The notes under the pieces: generated by a model | Told to the model about the DNA's origin: nothing | Database searches by the model: none | Seen by the model: the letters and a program-made list of their open reading frames with translations, nothing else | In this document: piece by piece, positions 28,136 to 37,166 of the stretch | Layout: each line of letters opens with the position of its first letter | How positions within the stretch are numbered: position 1 is the stretch's first letter | Assembly (NCBI RefSeq): GCF_020510525.1 | Contig: NZ_CP075188.1 | Location: 620,001 to 684,000, forward strand | Origin: Quatrionicoccus australiensis | GTDB lineage: Bacteria > Pseudomonadota > Gammaproteobacteria > Burkholderiales > Rhodocyclaceae | Reading direction: 5' to 3' | Length of the DNA: 64,000 nucleotides | Program-made: the position numbers and the translations under genes

Positions 28136-29092
28136 TCAGGAGGCCGCTGCTTCCGGGCGGCGCAGATGTACCCCGTACTCCTGCTCGAGGCCGGGCGCGG
28201 CGTGATCAAGCAGGAAGGAGCGGAACTTCTGGCCGGCCGGCAGCAGGCGCTTGCTGTTCATATGCACGACATACCAGGTGCGCTCGATCGGCGTGCCCTG
28301 CACGTCGAGGACGCTGATCTCGCCGGTCTTCAGTTCGAGCGGCAGGGTGTGCAGCGAGAGCAGGCTGACGCCCATGCCGGCCATCACCGCCTGCTTGATC
28401 GTCTCGTTGCTGCCCATGCTGATCGTGCGCGCCGGTGTGAACAGGTGGTTCTTGAACATTTCCTCGACGACGCGACGCGAGCCCGAGCCTTCCTCGCGCA
28501 GCAGGAAGGTTTCATGGCGCAGCTCCTGCAGGTCGAAGTCGCGCGCCGCGCGCAGCGGGTGGTCGGCCGGTGCGATCAGCACGTATGGGTGGCTGGCCAT
28601 CGGCTCGGCGTGCGCGTCGATCTCGACCGGGATGCGGCCCATGACGGCGAGGTCGATTGCGTTGTCCTGCAGCTTCTGCAGCAGACCGGCCCGGTTGCCG
28701 ACGGTGAACTGCACTTCGACGCCCGGATTGTCCTGGGCGAACTTGGCGAGCAGGCGCGGCATGAAATACTTGGCGGTGCTGACCAGGCCGACCGAGAGCT
28801 GGCCCGTCTCGGCACCGAGCAGGCCCTGCAGGTTGGCTTCGGCATCCTTGATTTCGCCGAGGATGCGCTGCGCGTGATGGACCAGCATTTCGCCCGCTCC
28901 GGTCAGCGCCACGCCGCGTCCGAGCCGCTCGAACAGCGGCAGGCCGACGTTGTCCTCGAGCTGCTTCAACTGCATCGAAACGGCCGGCGGCGTCAGGTGC
29001 AGCTCCTCGGCGGCGCGCGCGTAGCTCAAGTGGCGGGCGGCGACGACAAAGATCTGCAACTGGCGCAGGGTCAGGCTGCGAACGAAATTCAC
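28136..29092 (-). CDS. cbbR: CbbR, LysR-type regulator of Calvin-cycle genes
   Basis: A 318-residue LysR regulator: winged helix-turn-helix at the N-terminus (LTLRQLQIFVVAARHLSYAR, LHLTPPAVSMQLKQLE) and a substrate-binding-like effector domain. CbbR activates cbb operons in response to metabolites such as phosphoenolpyruvate or NADPH in other bacteria. The assignment rests on family resemblance and on its place directly behind cbbM. Unusually it is on the same strand as cbbM, downstream of it, instead of divergent. The cbbM terminator lies between them, so cbbR probably has its own promoter at about 29100-29185. Confidence 0.88.
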   Translation of the reverse strand: MNFVRSLTLRQLQIFVVAARHLSYARAAEELHLTPPAVSMQLKQLEDNVGLPLFERLGRGVALTGAGEMLVHHAQRILGEIKDAEANLQGLLGAETGQLSVGLVSTAKYFMPRLLAKFAQDNPGVEVQFTVGNRAGLLQKLQDNAIDLAVMGRIPVEIDAHAEPMASHPYVLIAPADHPLRAARDFDLQELRHETFLLREEGSGSRRVVEEMFKNHLFTPARTISMGSNETIKQAVMAGMGVSLLSLHTLPLELKTGEISVLDVQGTPIERTWYVVHMNSKRLLPAGQKFRSFLLDHAAPGLEQEYGVHLRRPEAAAS

Positions 29093-29189
29093 GCGCGGGA
29101 TTTCCTGAAAAATGGAGCGGTCAAAGTAAAGACTGGTTTAACTGTAGGGCTTTGTCCTGAGCCGGTCAAACCCGCCGGCCGGCCACATG

Positions 29190-29211
29190 AAAACCCCGCC
29201 GCAGCGGGGTT
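29190..29211 (-). terminator. Intrinsic terminator of cbbM
   Basis: The stem AACCCCGC / GCGGGGTT with a 4-base loop is followed by TTTC on the minus strand, 20 bases after the cbbM stop codon. Confidence 0.75.
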
Positions 29212-29230
29212 GACCGGTAGGAATCCGCTT

Positions 29231-30604
29231 TCATGCCGCGAGCTTTTGGCGCCAGCCGGGATAAAGCGCATCGGCATCCTGCGGAAACGATGCAAAGGCC
29301 CGCGCGAATTCGTGGTGCTCCCTGGCCCAGTCGAGCGGATCAGCCCCCGCCTTCCAGCATTCGTAGGCCTGGCGCAGCGAGCGCGCGCCGGCGGCCGGCG
29401 AATCGAGATGGCCGTAGGCGCCGCCGCCGGCCGTGTTGATCACGTTGCCGTGCCCGAGATTGGCGAAAAAGCCGGGCAGGCGCAGCGCGTTCATGCCGCC
29501 CGAAATGATCGGCGTCGTCGGCTTCATGCCGTACCACTCCTGGTGATAGGCCGGGCCGGTGTAGCTGTCGCGCTCGATGATGTAGGCGATGGCGCGGTCG
29601 TCCTTGTCGCCCTCCATCTTGCCGTAGCCCATGGTGCCGACATGGATGCCGGAAGCGCCCTGCAGGCGGCTCATCTTGGCCAGAACGTAGGCGGTGTAGC
29701 CGCGCTTCGACGAGGGCGAGGTGACGGCACCGTGGCCGGCGCGGTGGTAATGCAGGTACTGGTTCGGGTACTGGCGGCGCGCCGTGGTGATCATGCCCGG
29801 CCCGCCGACGTAGCCGTCGACGAGGAAGGCCAGCTTGTCGGCATCCGGGCCGAAGGTTTCCAGCGCGAAGTCGGCGCGCGCGCACATCTCGAAATGGTCA
29901 TCGGCGGTGATGTTCATCGAGAACAGCTTGGCCTCGCCGGTTTCGTCCATGGCGCGCTTCATCGCGTCATAGACGAGCGGGATGGTCTGCTTGAGCGGCG
30001 CGAAGACCTGGTTGCCCTGCGGCTCATCGTTCTTGATGAAGTCGCCGCCCAGCCAGAACTCGTAGGCGGCGCGCGCGAAGGGCTCCGGGCGCAGGCCGAG
30101 CTTGGGCTTGATGATGGTGCCGGCGATGTAGCCGCCATCCCTGACCGGCCGGCCGAGCATGCGCCAGAGATCGGCGATGTCCTTGGCCGGGCCGTCGAAC
30201 AGCTCGATGGCGCGGCGCGGCATGTAGAAATCGTACATCTTGGCGTGCTCGATGTCGCCCATGCCCTGGTTGTTGCCTATGGTCAGGGTGAGGAAGGAGG
30301 CGAGCATCATGCGCCCGTCCGTCATGTTGCGGTCGAAGAGGTCGAGTGGGTAGGCGATGCGCATCTCCTCGCTCGCTTCATCGATCAGATAGACCAGCGC
30401 ATCGACCCCCTTGGTGAAGTCGTCGGTGGTGCATACCTCGACATTGGTCCCGGTCGACGACTCGGCGGCAAAATGCGCCGCCGCCTCGAGATAGCCATGC
30501 CCGGCCTTGGGTTTCATCTTGTAGGCACACAGGATGTGCCGGCCGCCGGCAATCAGCTCGGCCTCGCGCAGGCTCAGGTCGGCATAGCGTTTTGATTGGT
30601 CCAT
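29231..30604 (-). CDS. cbbM: Form II ribulose-bisphosphate carboxylase/oxygenase
   Basis: A 457-residue form II large subunit, which needs no small subunit. Catalytic landmarks are intact: [11 protein letters not shown] (Lys), [14 protein letters not shown] with the carbamylated Lys, [19 protein letters not shown] (His and loop-6 Lys region), [13 protein letters not shown] and [11 protein letters not shown]. It fixes CO2 onto ribulose bisphosphate. Form II enzymes have low CO2/O2 specificity, suggesting use at low oxygen or high CO2. No cbbQ/cbbO activase genes follow, and cbbR comes next. A GGAGAGAG ribosome site precedes ATG 30604. Confidence 0.97.
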   Translation of the reverse strand: MDQSKRYADLSLREAELIAGGRHILCAYKMKPKAGHGYLEAAAHFAAESSTGTNVEVCTTDDFTKGVDALVYLIDEASEEMRIAYPLDLFDRNMTDGRMMLASFLTLTIGNNQGMGDIEHAKMYDFYMPRRAIELFDGPAKDIADLWRMLGRPVRDGGYIAGTIIKPKLGLRPEPFARAAYEFWLGGDFIKNDEPQGNQVFAPLKQTIPLVYDAMKRAMDETGEAKLFSMNITADDHFEMCARADFALETFGPDADKLAFLVDGYVGGPGMITTARRQYPNQYLHYHRAGHGAVTSPSSKRGYTAYVLAKMSRLQGASGIHVGTMGYGKMEGDKDDRAIAYIIERDSYTGPAYHQEWYGMKPTTPIISGGMNALRLPGFFANLGHGNVINTAGGGAYGHLDSPAAGARSLRQAYECWKAGADPLDWAREHHEFARAFASFPQDADALYPGWRQKLAA

Positions 30605-30971
30605 CGTCTCTCTCCTTCAGCATTGGTCTGGAATGGCTGCGGTGCTGGAAGGAATGCTAGGGCTGACAATAGATAAACAAAAGTCAAATATTTTTATCGA
30701 AAAGATAAGTTATATCTTAATTTATGTGGGCATAGCTTGATTAAGCGCCTGGGCAAGGCTTCTATTAGTCGTGATGCGCTTCGGTTGTCGGACGAGTTTT
30801 GATTAGCCGTGGCTGGCTCAGTTTCGATTGCCTCGGGCTTGAGCCAAGAGCAACGCAGAGCTATTCACAAGACGTTTCTCGGGTAAAGTTCAGGAATATT
30901 CTAGGCGGCTGTGGTAATTCCGGTACAACTTGGCGCTTGACGTCAACGCAAGCCACCGTAATGGGGGTTTT
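30605..30971. promoter_or_regulatory. Divergent control region between cbbM and the ABC-transporter operon
   Basis: 367 bases without a gene, the most AT-rich stretch of the window at 30660-30730. On the cbbM side it holds two overlapping palindromes (30694-30718) and a TTGACT -35-like hexamer (30682-30687, minus strand) just downstream of them. On the other side TTGACG at about 30941 with TAATGG 16 bases later is a weak promoter candidate for the transporter genes. The middle (30730-30930) contains no convincing ORF. Confidence 0.6.
30694..30718. promoter_or_regulatory. Candidate CbbR operator (two overlapping palindromes)
   Basis: TTATC-N5-GATAA (30694-30708) contains the LysR-type T-N11-A pattern. 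AAGATA-N5-TATCTT (30702-30718) overlaps it, sharing GATA. LysR regulators often bind two adjacent half-palindromic sites upstream of the -35 box, and these lie about seven bases upstream of the TTGACT hexamer reading toward cbbM. The sites are seen; CbbR as the binder is inference. Confidence 0.5.
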
Positions 30972-32000
30972 ATGGAGTTCGATCTGAACGATAGGGGGCT
31001 GCCGAGCAGTCCTGCACGCCGCAAATTGTTGGGGCAGGGGGCAGCTTTTGCACTGGCGACGATAGTCCCGTCGCAGCAAGTACGATGTGCGACGCGGCAG
31101 GCGTGGCGGCATGGCATCGTTCAGGCCAAGGGTGATTCCGGCTTTTTCTACATGGCGCAACGCCAGGGGTACATGGAACGCCGCGGTCTCCTGGTTGAGA
31201 TATTGGAATTTAAGGGCGGTAAAGACGTTGTTCGCGCCCTGCTTGCCGGCGAACTCGATAGTGCTGATATAGAAGCCGTCGAAACCTTGTCGGCGGTTGA
31301 AAAGGGGGCATCCCTGCGCTTTGTCGGTTCAAGCATTCTCGGCTTTCCTTATGCGCTGTTTGTTCGGCCCGAAATTACCAGTTGGCAACAACTGGCAGAC
31401 AAACGTTTTGGCATATCAGCGCCCGGTTCTACGCCCCACGTGATGTCGCTTGCCATGCTGCGCGCCAAAGGTGTGAGTGCTGCCCGGGTACAGTTCATGA
31501 ATGCGGGGGGAAGTGCCGGCCGGATCAAGGCACTTGCTGCCGGGCGCCTTGACGCGGTTGCCGCTTCAAGTGAGTTTATTCCGCTGGCCCAGCAACTTGG
31601 AATCAAGGTTTTTATTCATTCCCGGGACATCGTTCCAGAGTTTCCCCGCTTTTTCGTTGTGGCGAGCGCGAAAACCTTAAAAGCCCGTCCCGAACAGACC
31701 ATTCAGTTCCTGGCTGGCTATCTCGAAGGCTTGCGTTACTGTGCCGAGCATCGTGACGCCACCATCAAACTAGCTGCGGAGATCGACGGTAGTGGCGATA
31801 CCGTTAGGTACGCTTATATTTTTGACGAAGTGACTCAACGGAAATTGCTCTCCCTCAACATGGAAATTCCGGTTGATCGTATTCGCTGGGTACATGACCT
31901 GATGCTCAATCTTGGCGAGTTGTCCGGGCCGCTCAACGTCAATCCATTGGTGGTAGGGCAATATCGGGAGGCCGCTTTGAAACTGCTTCAAAGCGCCTGA
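30972..32000 (+). CDS. ABC transporter substrate-binding protein (NMT1/SsuA-like) with twin-arginine signal
   Basis: A 342-residue protein. The N-terminus has a twin-arginine type signal (ARRKLLGQGAAFALATIV). The mature part resembles the nitrate/sulfonate/thiamine-precursor binding family: GYMERRGLLVEILEFKGG, ALLAGELDSADIE, FGISAPGSTPHVMSLAML. The ligand cannot be deduced. I chose ATG 30972 (GGGGGT upstream) over a TTG 42 bases earlier. It begins an operon of binding protein, ATPase, permease and acyl-CoA ligase. The base composition is visibly less GC-rich than the cbb genes around it, suggesting transfer. Confidence 0.85.
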   Translation: MEFDLNDRGLPSSPARRKLLGQGAAFALATIVPSQQVRCATRQAWRHGIVQAKGDSGFFYMAQRQGYMERRGLLVEILEFKGGKDVVRALLAGELDSADIEAVETLSAVEKGASLRFVGSSILGFPYALFVRPEITSWQQLADKRFGISAPGSTPHVMSLAMLRAKGVSAARVQFMNAGGSAGRIKALAAGRLDAVAASSEFIPLAQQLGIKVFIHSRDIVPEFPRFFVVASAKTLKARPEQTIQFLAGYLEGLRYCAEHRDATIKLAAEIDGSGDTVRYAYIFDEVTQRKLLSLNMEIPVDRIRWVHDLMLNLGELSGPLNVNPLVVGQYREAALKLLQSA

Positions 32001-32021
32001 ATGTCGAGCTTGAGATAAGTG

Positions 32022-32819
32022 ATGGAATTCGGAGCTGACGGCATTGCCATTCGTGTTCGAGATGTCGGCATGCGTTTTACACTGGCCGACGGATCAGAGC
32101 GAACCGCCCTGGAGGGGATTTCTTTTGATTTGCAGGCCGGTGCATTTCTTGCCGTAATTGGCCAGAGCGGTTGTGGGAAAAGTACCTTGTTGCGACTCTT
32201 GATGGGGCTTGCCCAACCGAGTGAGGGCTCGATCCGGATGTTTGGTGCCACGTCGCTTGGGCGAAAATTGCGATGTGCCATGGTGTTTCAGCATGCTGAA
32301 CTTTTTCCCTGGCGAACGGCGCTCGGCAACATTGAGTTTGGTTTGGAAGTCGCGGGGGTGCCGGCTGATCTGCGAAGAAAGCGGGCTTGGCTACTGTTGG
32401 AGCAACTGGGTTTGCAGAGCGCAGCTGAATTGAGGCCACACCAGTTGTCAGGTGGTATGCGACAACGTGTCGGGCTTGCCCGCGCGCTCGCCACCGAGCC
32501 GGATATTTTGCTCATGGATGAGCCGTTCGCAGCGCTGGATGCTTGTACCCGTGCCGATCTGCAGGTCGAGTTGAATCGTCTTCACGAGGGGTCAAAGAAG
32601 ACTGTTGTCTTCGTCACGCACGATGTTGATGAGGCCTCCGCTCTGGCTGATTCCATTCTTGTGATGACCCCTCAAGGGCGGGTGATGAGTCACGTTGCTA
32701 CTGGTTTGCAACGTCCCAGAGGTGACCTCGAGAAGCTCAGAACCAGCAGTGATTTTGCGCAAATGAGATACATGACGGCGCAGTTGCTTCGTCGTCCGGA
32801 AAGCGGAGAGATTTTGTGA
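32022..32819 (+). CDS. ABC transporter ATP-binding protein (SsuB/TauB-like)
   Basis: A 265-residue ATPase with Walker A GQSGCGKST (near residue 44), Q-loop FQHAELFPWR, signature LSGGMRQR, Walker B ILLMDEPFAALD and the H-loop VTHDVDEA. It matches the nitrate/sulfonate/taurine importer type. The start is ATG 32022 or the GTG immediately before it. Its TGA overlaps the GTG of the permease (GTGA), so the two are coupled. Confidence 0.9.
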   Translation: MEFGADGIAIRVRDVGMRFTLADGSERTALEGISFDLQAGAFLAVIGQSGCGKSTLLRLLMGLAQPSEGSIRMFGATSLGRKLRCAMVFQHAELFPWRTALGNIEFGLEVAGVPADLRRKRAWLLLEQLGLQSAAELRPHQLSGGMRQRVGLARALATEPDILLMDEPFAALDACTRADLQVELNRLHEGSKKTVVFVTHDVDEASALADSILVMTPQGRVMSHVATGLQRPRGDLEKLRTSSDFAQMRYMTAQLLRRPESGEIL

Positions 32820-33598
32820 GGACAGCTTTTGTTGGGCAATTGGCCTTGAAACGCTGGGTTTTGCCAGTTACTTCCTTCGCCATGTTTTTGCTGCTTTGGG
32901 AAATTTGGGGGCGGGGTGGCGATCCCATCATCTCCTCCTGTCCAAGCGCTGTCTGGTCTGCATTCATTCATGATCTTGCCAGCGGGCAACTGATGCGTGC
33001 GATTGCTCAATCGCTACCGGCCCTGTTGGCCGGTTACGCGCTGGCAGTCATGCTCGGTGTGCCAATCGGAATATTTCTTGGTCGCTCGTCCCGGGCTGAA
33101 GAGATGTTTGGCTTTTACTTCGTTGGTCTGGATGCTTCTCCGCTGATTGCCTTTGTTCCTCTCTTTGTTCTCTGGTTTGGGCTGGGAGTGGAAGTGAGGT
33201 TGATGATGGTCCTGGTTTTTTGCATAACGCCCATCGTCATTAATACGTGGCGCGGCGTACGTGCCGTTCCAGTAACGCTGATTGATGTTGGCAAAGCCTT
33301 CGGCGCAAGTGCCGCTCAAATAACCAGCAAAATTGTTTTTCCTTCTGTACTGCCTGCTGTTTTGACAGGCCTGCGTTTGGGAATTGGTCGAGCCGTTATT
33401 GCGACAGCCATTTCGGAAATTTTTACGGCGATGACCGGCCTCGGCGGGTTGCTGCTGCGTCGTTCCGAAAGTTATGACATGGCCGGGTCGTTGGTGCCGG
33501 CCCTTGTGTTGATGAGTATGGGAATAGTCTTGACCAGTTTGCTGGCGGCAATCGAGCGGAGTTTGTTCGCGTGGTCTTGCAACCGGAATACGCTTTAA
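32816..33598 (+). CDS. ABC transporter permease (SsuC/TauC-like)
   Basis: A 260-residue inner-membrane protein with about six helices. The cytoplasmic coupling loop is seen as IDVGKAFGASAAQITSKIVFPSVLPAVLTGL, cited here as residues about 158-188, with the conserved EAA-type Gly. The N-terminal helix starts near residue 14. It forms the translocation pore with the upstream ATPase. The GTG start overlaps the ATPase stop. It ends 55 bases before the ligase start. Confidence 0.88.
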   Translation: MRTAFVGQLALKRWVLPVTSFAMFLLLWEIWGRGGDPIISSCPSAVWSAFIHDLASGQLMRAIAQSLPALLAGYALAVMLGVPIGIFLGRSSRAEEMFGFYFVGLDASPLIAFVPLFVLWFGLGVEVRLMMVLVFCITPIVINTWRGVRAVPVTLIDVGKAFGASAAQITSKIVFPSVLPAVLTGLRLGIGRAVIATAISEIFTAMTGLGGLLLRRSESYDMAGSLVPALVLMSMGIVLTSLLAAIERSLFAWSCNRNTL

Positions 33599-33653
33599 CG
33601 CCGAGTTCTGACAGTCTGGTGGTGAATGAGTCTTGGCAGGAGGATTGGACGGT

Positions 33654-35135
33654 ATGAACGTAGCGGACTTGCTGGCGCGTCAAGCGGTAAAAATGCCCCA
33701 TGCAACGGCGGTTATTCAGGCAGAAAGAATATTAAGCTTTGCCGAATTTGACGCCCTGGTGTGGGGCCTGTGCCGTTGTTTTCGTGAAAATGGCTTGCTG
33801 GTTGGTGATGTTGTGGGCGTACATGTGCAGAATCCGCTTTTGCACCTGGCCACAATCCTTGCTCTCGCGCGTTCAGGCATGGTCAGTGTTGCCATATCGA
33901 CGCTTGGCAGTGATGGTCAGGCCAGCCGGAATATCCTGCTGCGGGCCGCTGTCTCTGCCGTCATCGATGATGCGGGCAGCCTGAACTGGGGATGCCAGAA
34001 ACAAATCAATCTTGATCCTGTGCATGCGCTTAATCTCCAGGGGGAGCACGATGAAAGCCTGAGAGTCGATCTGCCCAATGCCCGGATGATGTTGAGGACA
34101 TCATCCGGGACCACAGGTCTGCCAAAGATCGTCGAAGCGACTCATGCAAGCATGATCGCATCGATCCGGCGCGAGATTGCCTGCATTGGTTACCCGGTGG
34201 GCGAGCGTTATCTGACACCCGTTGCCTTGCAGTTTGACGGACCACGGCGGCGTTATCTGTCATGCCTGGCCTCCGGTGCGACTGCGGTAATGCCTTCGGG
34301 TGTGCCGAGCTTTACCTCGCTTTTTGCGTTGATCGATCAACACGATATACGGCATTTTTCCTGTGTGCCGAGCCAAGCCTATCAAATGGCATTGTCAGTG
34401 CCTCCCGGCAAGCAACGCTTTCCGCAGATGCGCTGTTTCCGTCTCAGTGCAGGCCCCTCGGAGGCTCAGCTCCACCAGTTTTTGCGTGAGCGATTGACGC
34501 CCAATATATGCATTAGTTACGGTTGTACCGAGTTGGGGCCTCTTACGGTTGCCAAGCCGGATTTGGTCACGAGCAAACCGCAATCGGTCGGCTACGCGAT
34601 GCCGGGAATTGAACTGGAAATTGTGTCTGCCAACGATGATCCAGTGCCGGCGGGCGCTGTTGGCATAGTTCGGCTCCGCACCGAAGGAATGCCTGCGGGC
34701 TATCTCGGCGACCCGGCGGCGACTGAGAAATATTTCAGAAATGGTTGGTTCTATCCCGGTGATCTGGGCTCGATCGCGGAGGATGGTCTGGTCTTTCACT
34801 TGGGGCGAGCCGATGACATGATGATCATGAACGGGGTCAATATCTATCCGGCCGAGATCGAGCAGGCAATGATGTCTCATCCTGCGGTGGTTGATGCTGT
34901 TGCAATGCCACTTAAGCACAAGGTTGTTAACGATATTCCCGTTTGTGTGCTGGCTCTTGGGGCTGGTCAGGCCTTATCCGAACAGGAGTTGCTGGTGTTT
35001 GCCCGCAGGCGCCTTGAATCACATAGTCCCAAGAGGATTTTTGTTCTGGATGAAATCCCACGAAATGAGCATGGCAAGGTGAAGCGTCCGGAGTTGATAC
35101 AAACAATCGTTTCGAGGCTTCAGGCTGAAACGTAA
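33654..35135 (+). CDS. AMP-dependent acyl-CoA synthetase/ligase
   Basis: A 493-residue member of the ANL superfamily. Motifs are complete: phosphate loop RTSSGTTGLPK (near 150), YGCTELG (near 290), GWFYPGDLG, the hinge GRADDMMIMNGVNIYPAEIE (cited in 20 residues) and the C-terminal catalytic Lys in PRNEHGKVKR. It should activate a carboxylic acid as an adenylate and probably a CoA thioester; the acid is unknown. ATG 33654 follows AGGAGG nine bases upstream. Co-location with an importer suggests it activates the imported substrate. Its 3' end overlaps cbbY tail to tail by 16 bases. Confidence 0.85.
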   Translation: MNVADLLARQAVKMPHATAVIQAERILSFAEFDALVWGLCRCFRENGLLVGDVVGVHVQNPLLHLATILALARSGMVSVAISTLGSDGQASRNILLRAAVSAVIDDAGSLNWGCQKQINLDPVHALNLQGEHDESLRVDLPNARMMLRTSSGTTGLPKIVEATHASMIASIRREIACIGYPVGERYLTPVALQFDGPRRRYLSCLASGATAVMPSGVPSFTSLFALIDQHDIRHFSCVPSQAYQMALSVPPGKQRFPQMRCFRLSAGPSEAQLHQFLRERLTPNICISYGCTELGPLTVAKPDLVTSKPQSVGYAMPGIELEIVSANDDPVPAGAVGIVRLRTEGMPAGYLGDPAATEKYFRNGWFYPGDLGSIAEDGLVFHLGRADDMMIMNGVNIYPAEIEQAMMSHPAVVDAVAMPLKHKVVNDIPVCVLALGAGQALSEQELLVFARRRLESHSPKRIFVLDEIPRNEHGKVKRPELIQTIVSRLQAET

Positions 35136-35887
35136 GATGACGCTGGATGGTTTGGGCTGGCGCGATTCTTCGAATCGGGGATGGCTTTCGCCTGATCCAG
35201 GTATTTCACCGTCAGTATTTCCTGTTGTCCCAGTACCTGTAGCGCCCCGGAAAAATCCTGGTTGGCCGTGTATTCCCCCGGCGTGACCAGGCAGCGCAGG
35301 CTGGCGGTCAACGCCGCTTGCAGGCCGTTTTCCGAGTCTTCGATGGCGAGGCAATTCGCGGCTGGCAGTTTGAGGCGGGTGAGGACCCAGTGGTAGATGT
35401 CGGGGGCGGGTTTCTTGTTGGGGACGCAGTCGCCGGCACCGATGACTTCGAACCAGCCGGGCGCGTCCGGGCCCAGGCTGGCGCGCAATAAGGCGGTGAC
35501 GTTTTCCGGCGAGGTCGTGGTGGCGATGGCGAGGCGCAGGCCGGCGCTGTGGGCGGCGGCGATCAGCTCGGCGACGCCGGGGCGCAGCGGCAGTTGGCCG
35601 ACGGCGACGCGCTGCAGGTAATGCGCGGTCTTGGCGGTGTGCATCTGCTTGACCAGGGCGGCGAAATCGTGGCGCGCGGCGCAGGCCGGATCGTGGTGCT
35701 CGGCGTAGTGGCGGATGCGTTCCTTGCCGCCGGTGACGGCGAGCAGTTCGCCGTACAGTTTTTCATCCCAGTGCCAGTCCAGGCCGCAGTCAGCGAAGGC
35801 GGCGTTGAAGGCGGGGCGATGGCCGTCGCGCTCGGTTTCGGCGAGCGTGCCGTCGACATCGAAGATCAGGGCGTGCAGGCGGTTCAT
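35120..35887 (-). CDS. cbbY: CbbY, HAD-family phosphatase associated with RuBisCO
   Basis: A 255-residue HAD hydrolase: nucleophile motif IFDVDGTLAETERDGHR, cap domain, IATTTSPEN and NKKPAPDIYHWVL. The TLAETERDGHR stretch is typical of CbbY, which dephosphorylates xylulose-1,5-bisphosphate, an inhibitory misfire product of RuBisCO. Its position between cbbM and cbbF supports this role. It is divergent from cbbF, across a 182-base spacer, and overlaps the ligase gene at its 3' end. The C-terminal 30 residues are not family-typical. Confidence 0.85.
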   Translation of the reverse strand: MNRLHALIFDVDGTLAETERDGHRPAFNAAFADCGLDWHWDEKLYGELLAVTGGKERIRHYAEHHDPACAARHDFAALVKQMHTAKTAHYLQRVAVGQLPLRPGVAELIAAAHSAGLRLAIATTTSPENVTALLRASLGPDAPGWFEVIGAGDCVPNKKPAPDIYHWVLTRLKLPAANCLAIEDSENGLQAALTASLRCLVTPGEYTANQDFSGALQVLGQQEILTVKYLDQAKAIPDSKNRASPNHPASSYVSA

Positions 35888-35944
35888 GCCGGCGACGATA
35901 GCGCGCGGCGGGCGGGCGGCGCCAGTCAGGATTGCTGAAGGGTG

Positions 35945-35979
35945 GATTCAGTGCTGCTTTGGTCAGCGATCACTGAATC
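35945..35979. promoter_or_regulatory. Long inverted repeat between cbbY and cbbF, candidate operator
   Basis: GATTCAGTG (35945-35953) and CACTGAATC (35971-35979) are perfect 9-base inverted halves 17 bases apart. They lie about 90 bases before the cbbF ATG and 58 bases before the cbbY start. The position fits a site controlling both divergent genes. It does not resemble the candidate site at cbbM, so another regulator is possible. Confidence 0.45.
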
Positions 35980-36069
35980 GGTCGGTAAAAAATACTGACT
36001 GTTGCTTAACAAAGAATACACATATTGTCGCTTCCATCGCAGCACAAAAATAACGATGGAGACAACATC

Positions 36070-37143
36070 ATGCAATTCGGACGAACGACGCTTTCCAAGT
36101 TTGTCATCGAGCAGACGCGCGTCCAGCACGCCCAGCTCGGGGCACTGCTGATCGACGTGGCGGCGGCGGTGAAGACCATCTCGGCGCTGGTCGGCAAGGG
36201 CGCCCTGAGCGGTTTTTCCGGTGCCCTGGAGTCGACCAACGTGCAGGGCGAGGTGCAGAAGAAACTCGACGTGCTGACCAACGAGGCGATGCTGCGCCAT
36301 TGCGAATGGGGCGGCCAGCTGGCCGGCATGGCGTCGGAGGAGATGGACGAGCCCTACGCGATTCCCGCCGATTATCCGCGCGGCCGCTACCTGCTGCTGT
36401 TCGATCCGCTCGACGGTTCGTCGAACAGCGATGTCAATGTCTCGGTCGGGAGCATTTTCTCGATTTTGCAGCGGTCGACCGCTGGGGATGCCGAAAATGC
36501 CGATTTCCTGCGTCCCGGCCTCGAGCAGGTCGCTGCCGGCTACGCCATCTACGGCCCGTCGACGATGATGGTGCTGACCCTGGGCAACGGTACGCATGCT
36601 TTCACGCTCGACCGCGAGAGCGGCAATTTCATCCTGACCCACCCGAATATCCGCATTCCCGAGGAGACGCGCGAGTTCGCGATCAATACCTCGAACGAGC
36701 GCTTCTGGGAGCCGCCGGTGCTGCGCTATGTGAGCGAGTGCAAGGCCGGGCGCAGCGGCGTGCGCGGCGCCGATTTCAACATGCGCTGGATCGCCTCGCT
36801 GGTCGCCGAGGTGCATCGCATCCTGATGCGCGGCGGCATCTTCATGTATCCCAAGGACAACAAGGACCCGGCCAAGCCGGGCCGGCTGCGCCTGCTCTAC
36901 GAGGCCAACCCGATGGCGATGCTGGTCGAGCAGGCGGGCGGCGCGGCGAGCACGGGCCGGGCGCGCATCCTCGAGGTGATGCCGGACGGCCTGCACCAGC
37001 GCATCCCGGTGATTCTCGGCTCGCGCCACGAGGTCGAGCGCGTCGCGCGCTACCACGCCGAATACGACGCCGGCACCGACCGCCCCTTCGTCTCGCCGCT
37101 GTTCGCCGAGCGCTCGCTGTTCCGCGACGAGTCGCGCCGCTGA
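36070..37143 (+). CDS. cbbF: Fructose-1,6-bisphosphatase class I, cbb operon copy
   Basis: A 357-residue protein. It hydrolyses fructose bisphosphate (and possibly sedoheptulose bisphosphate, as in other autotrophs). Class I landmarks: [16 protein letters not shown], the metal site [17 protein letters not shown], and [23 protein letters not shown] 36070 follows TGGAGA; an upstream TTG would add 15 residues with no family match. First gene of cbbF-P-T-G-A-E. Its C-terminal 25 residues are Arg-rich and longer than in the second copy at 52.9 kb. Confidence 0.94.
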   Translation: MQFGRTTLSKFVIEQTRVQHAQLGALLIDVAAAVKTISALVGKGALSGFSGALESTNVQGEVQKKLDVLTNEAMLRHCEWGGQLAGMASEEMDEPYAIPADYPRGRYLLLFDPLDGSSNSDVNVSVGSIFSILQRSTAGDAENADFLRPGLEQVAAGYAIYGPSTMMVLTLGNGTHAFTLDRESGNFILTHPNIRIPEETREFAINTSNERFWEPPVLRYVSECKAGRSGVRGADFNMRWIASLVAEVHRILMRGGIFMYPKDNKDPAKPGRLRLLYEANPMAMLVEQAGGAASTGRARILEVMPDGLHQRIPVILGSRHEVERVARYHAEYDAGTDRPFVSPLFAERSLFRDESRR

Positions 37144-37166
37144 ATTCATCGTCCAGGGAGAAAGCC

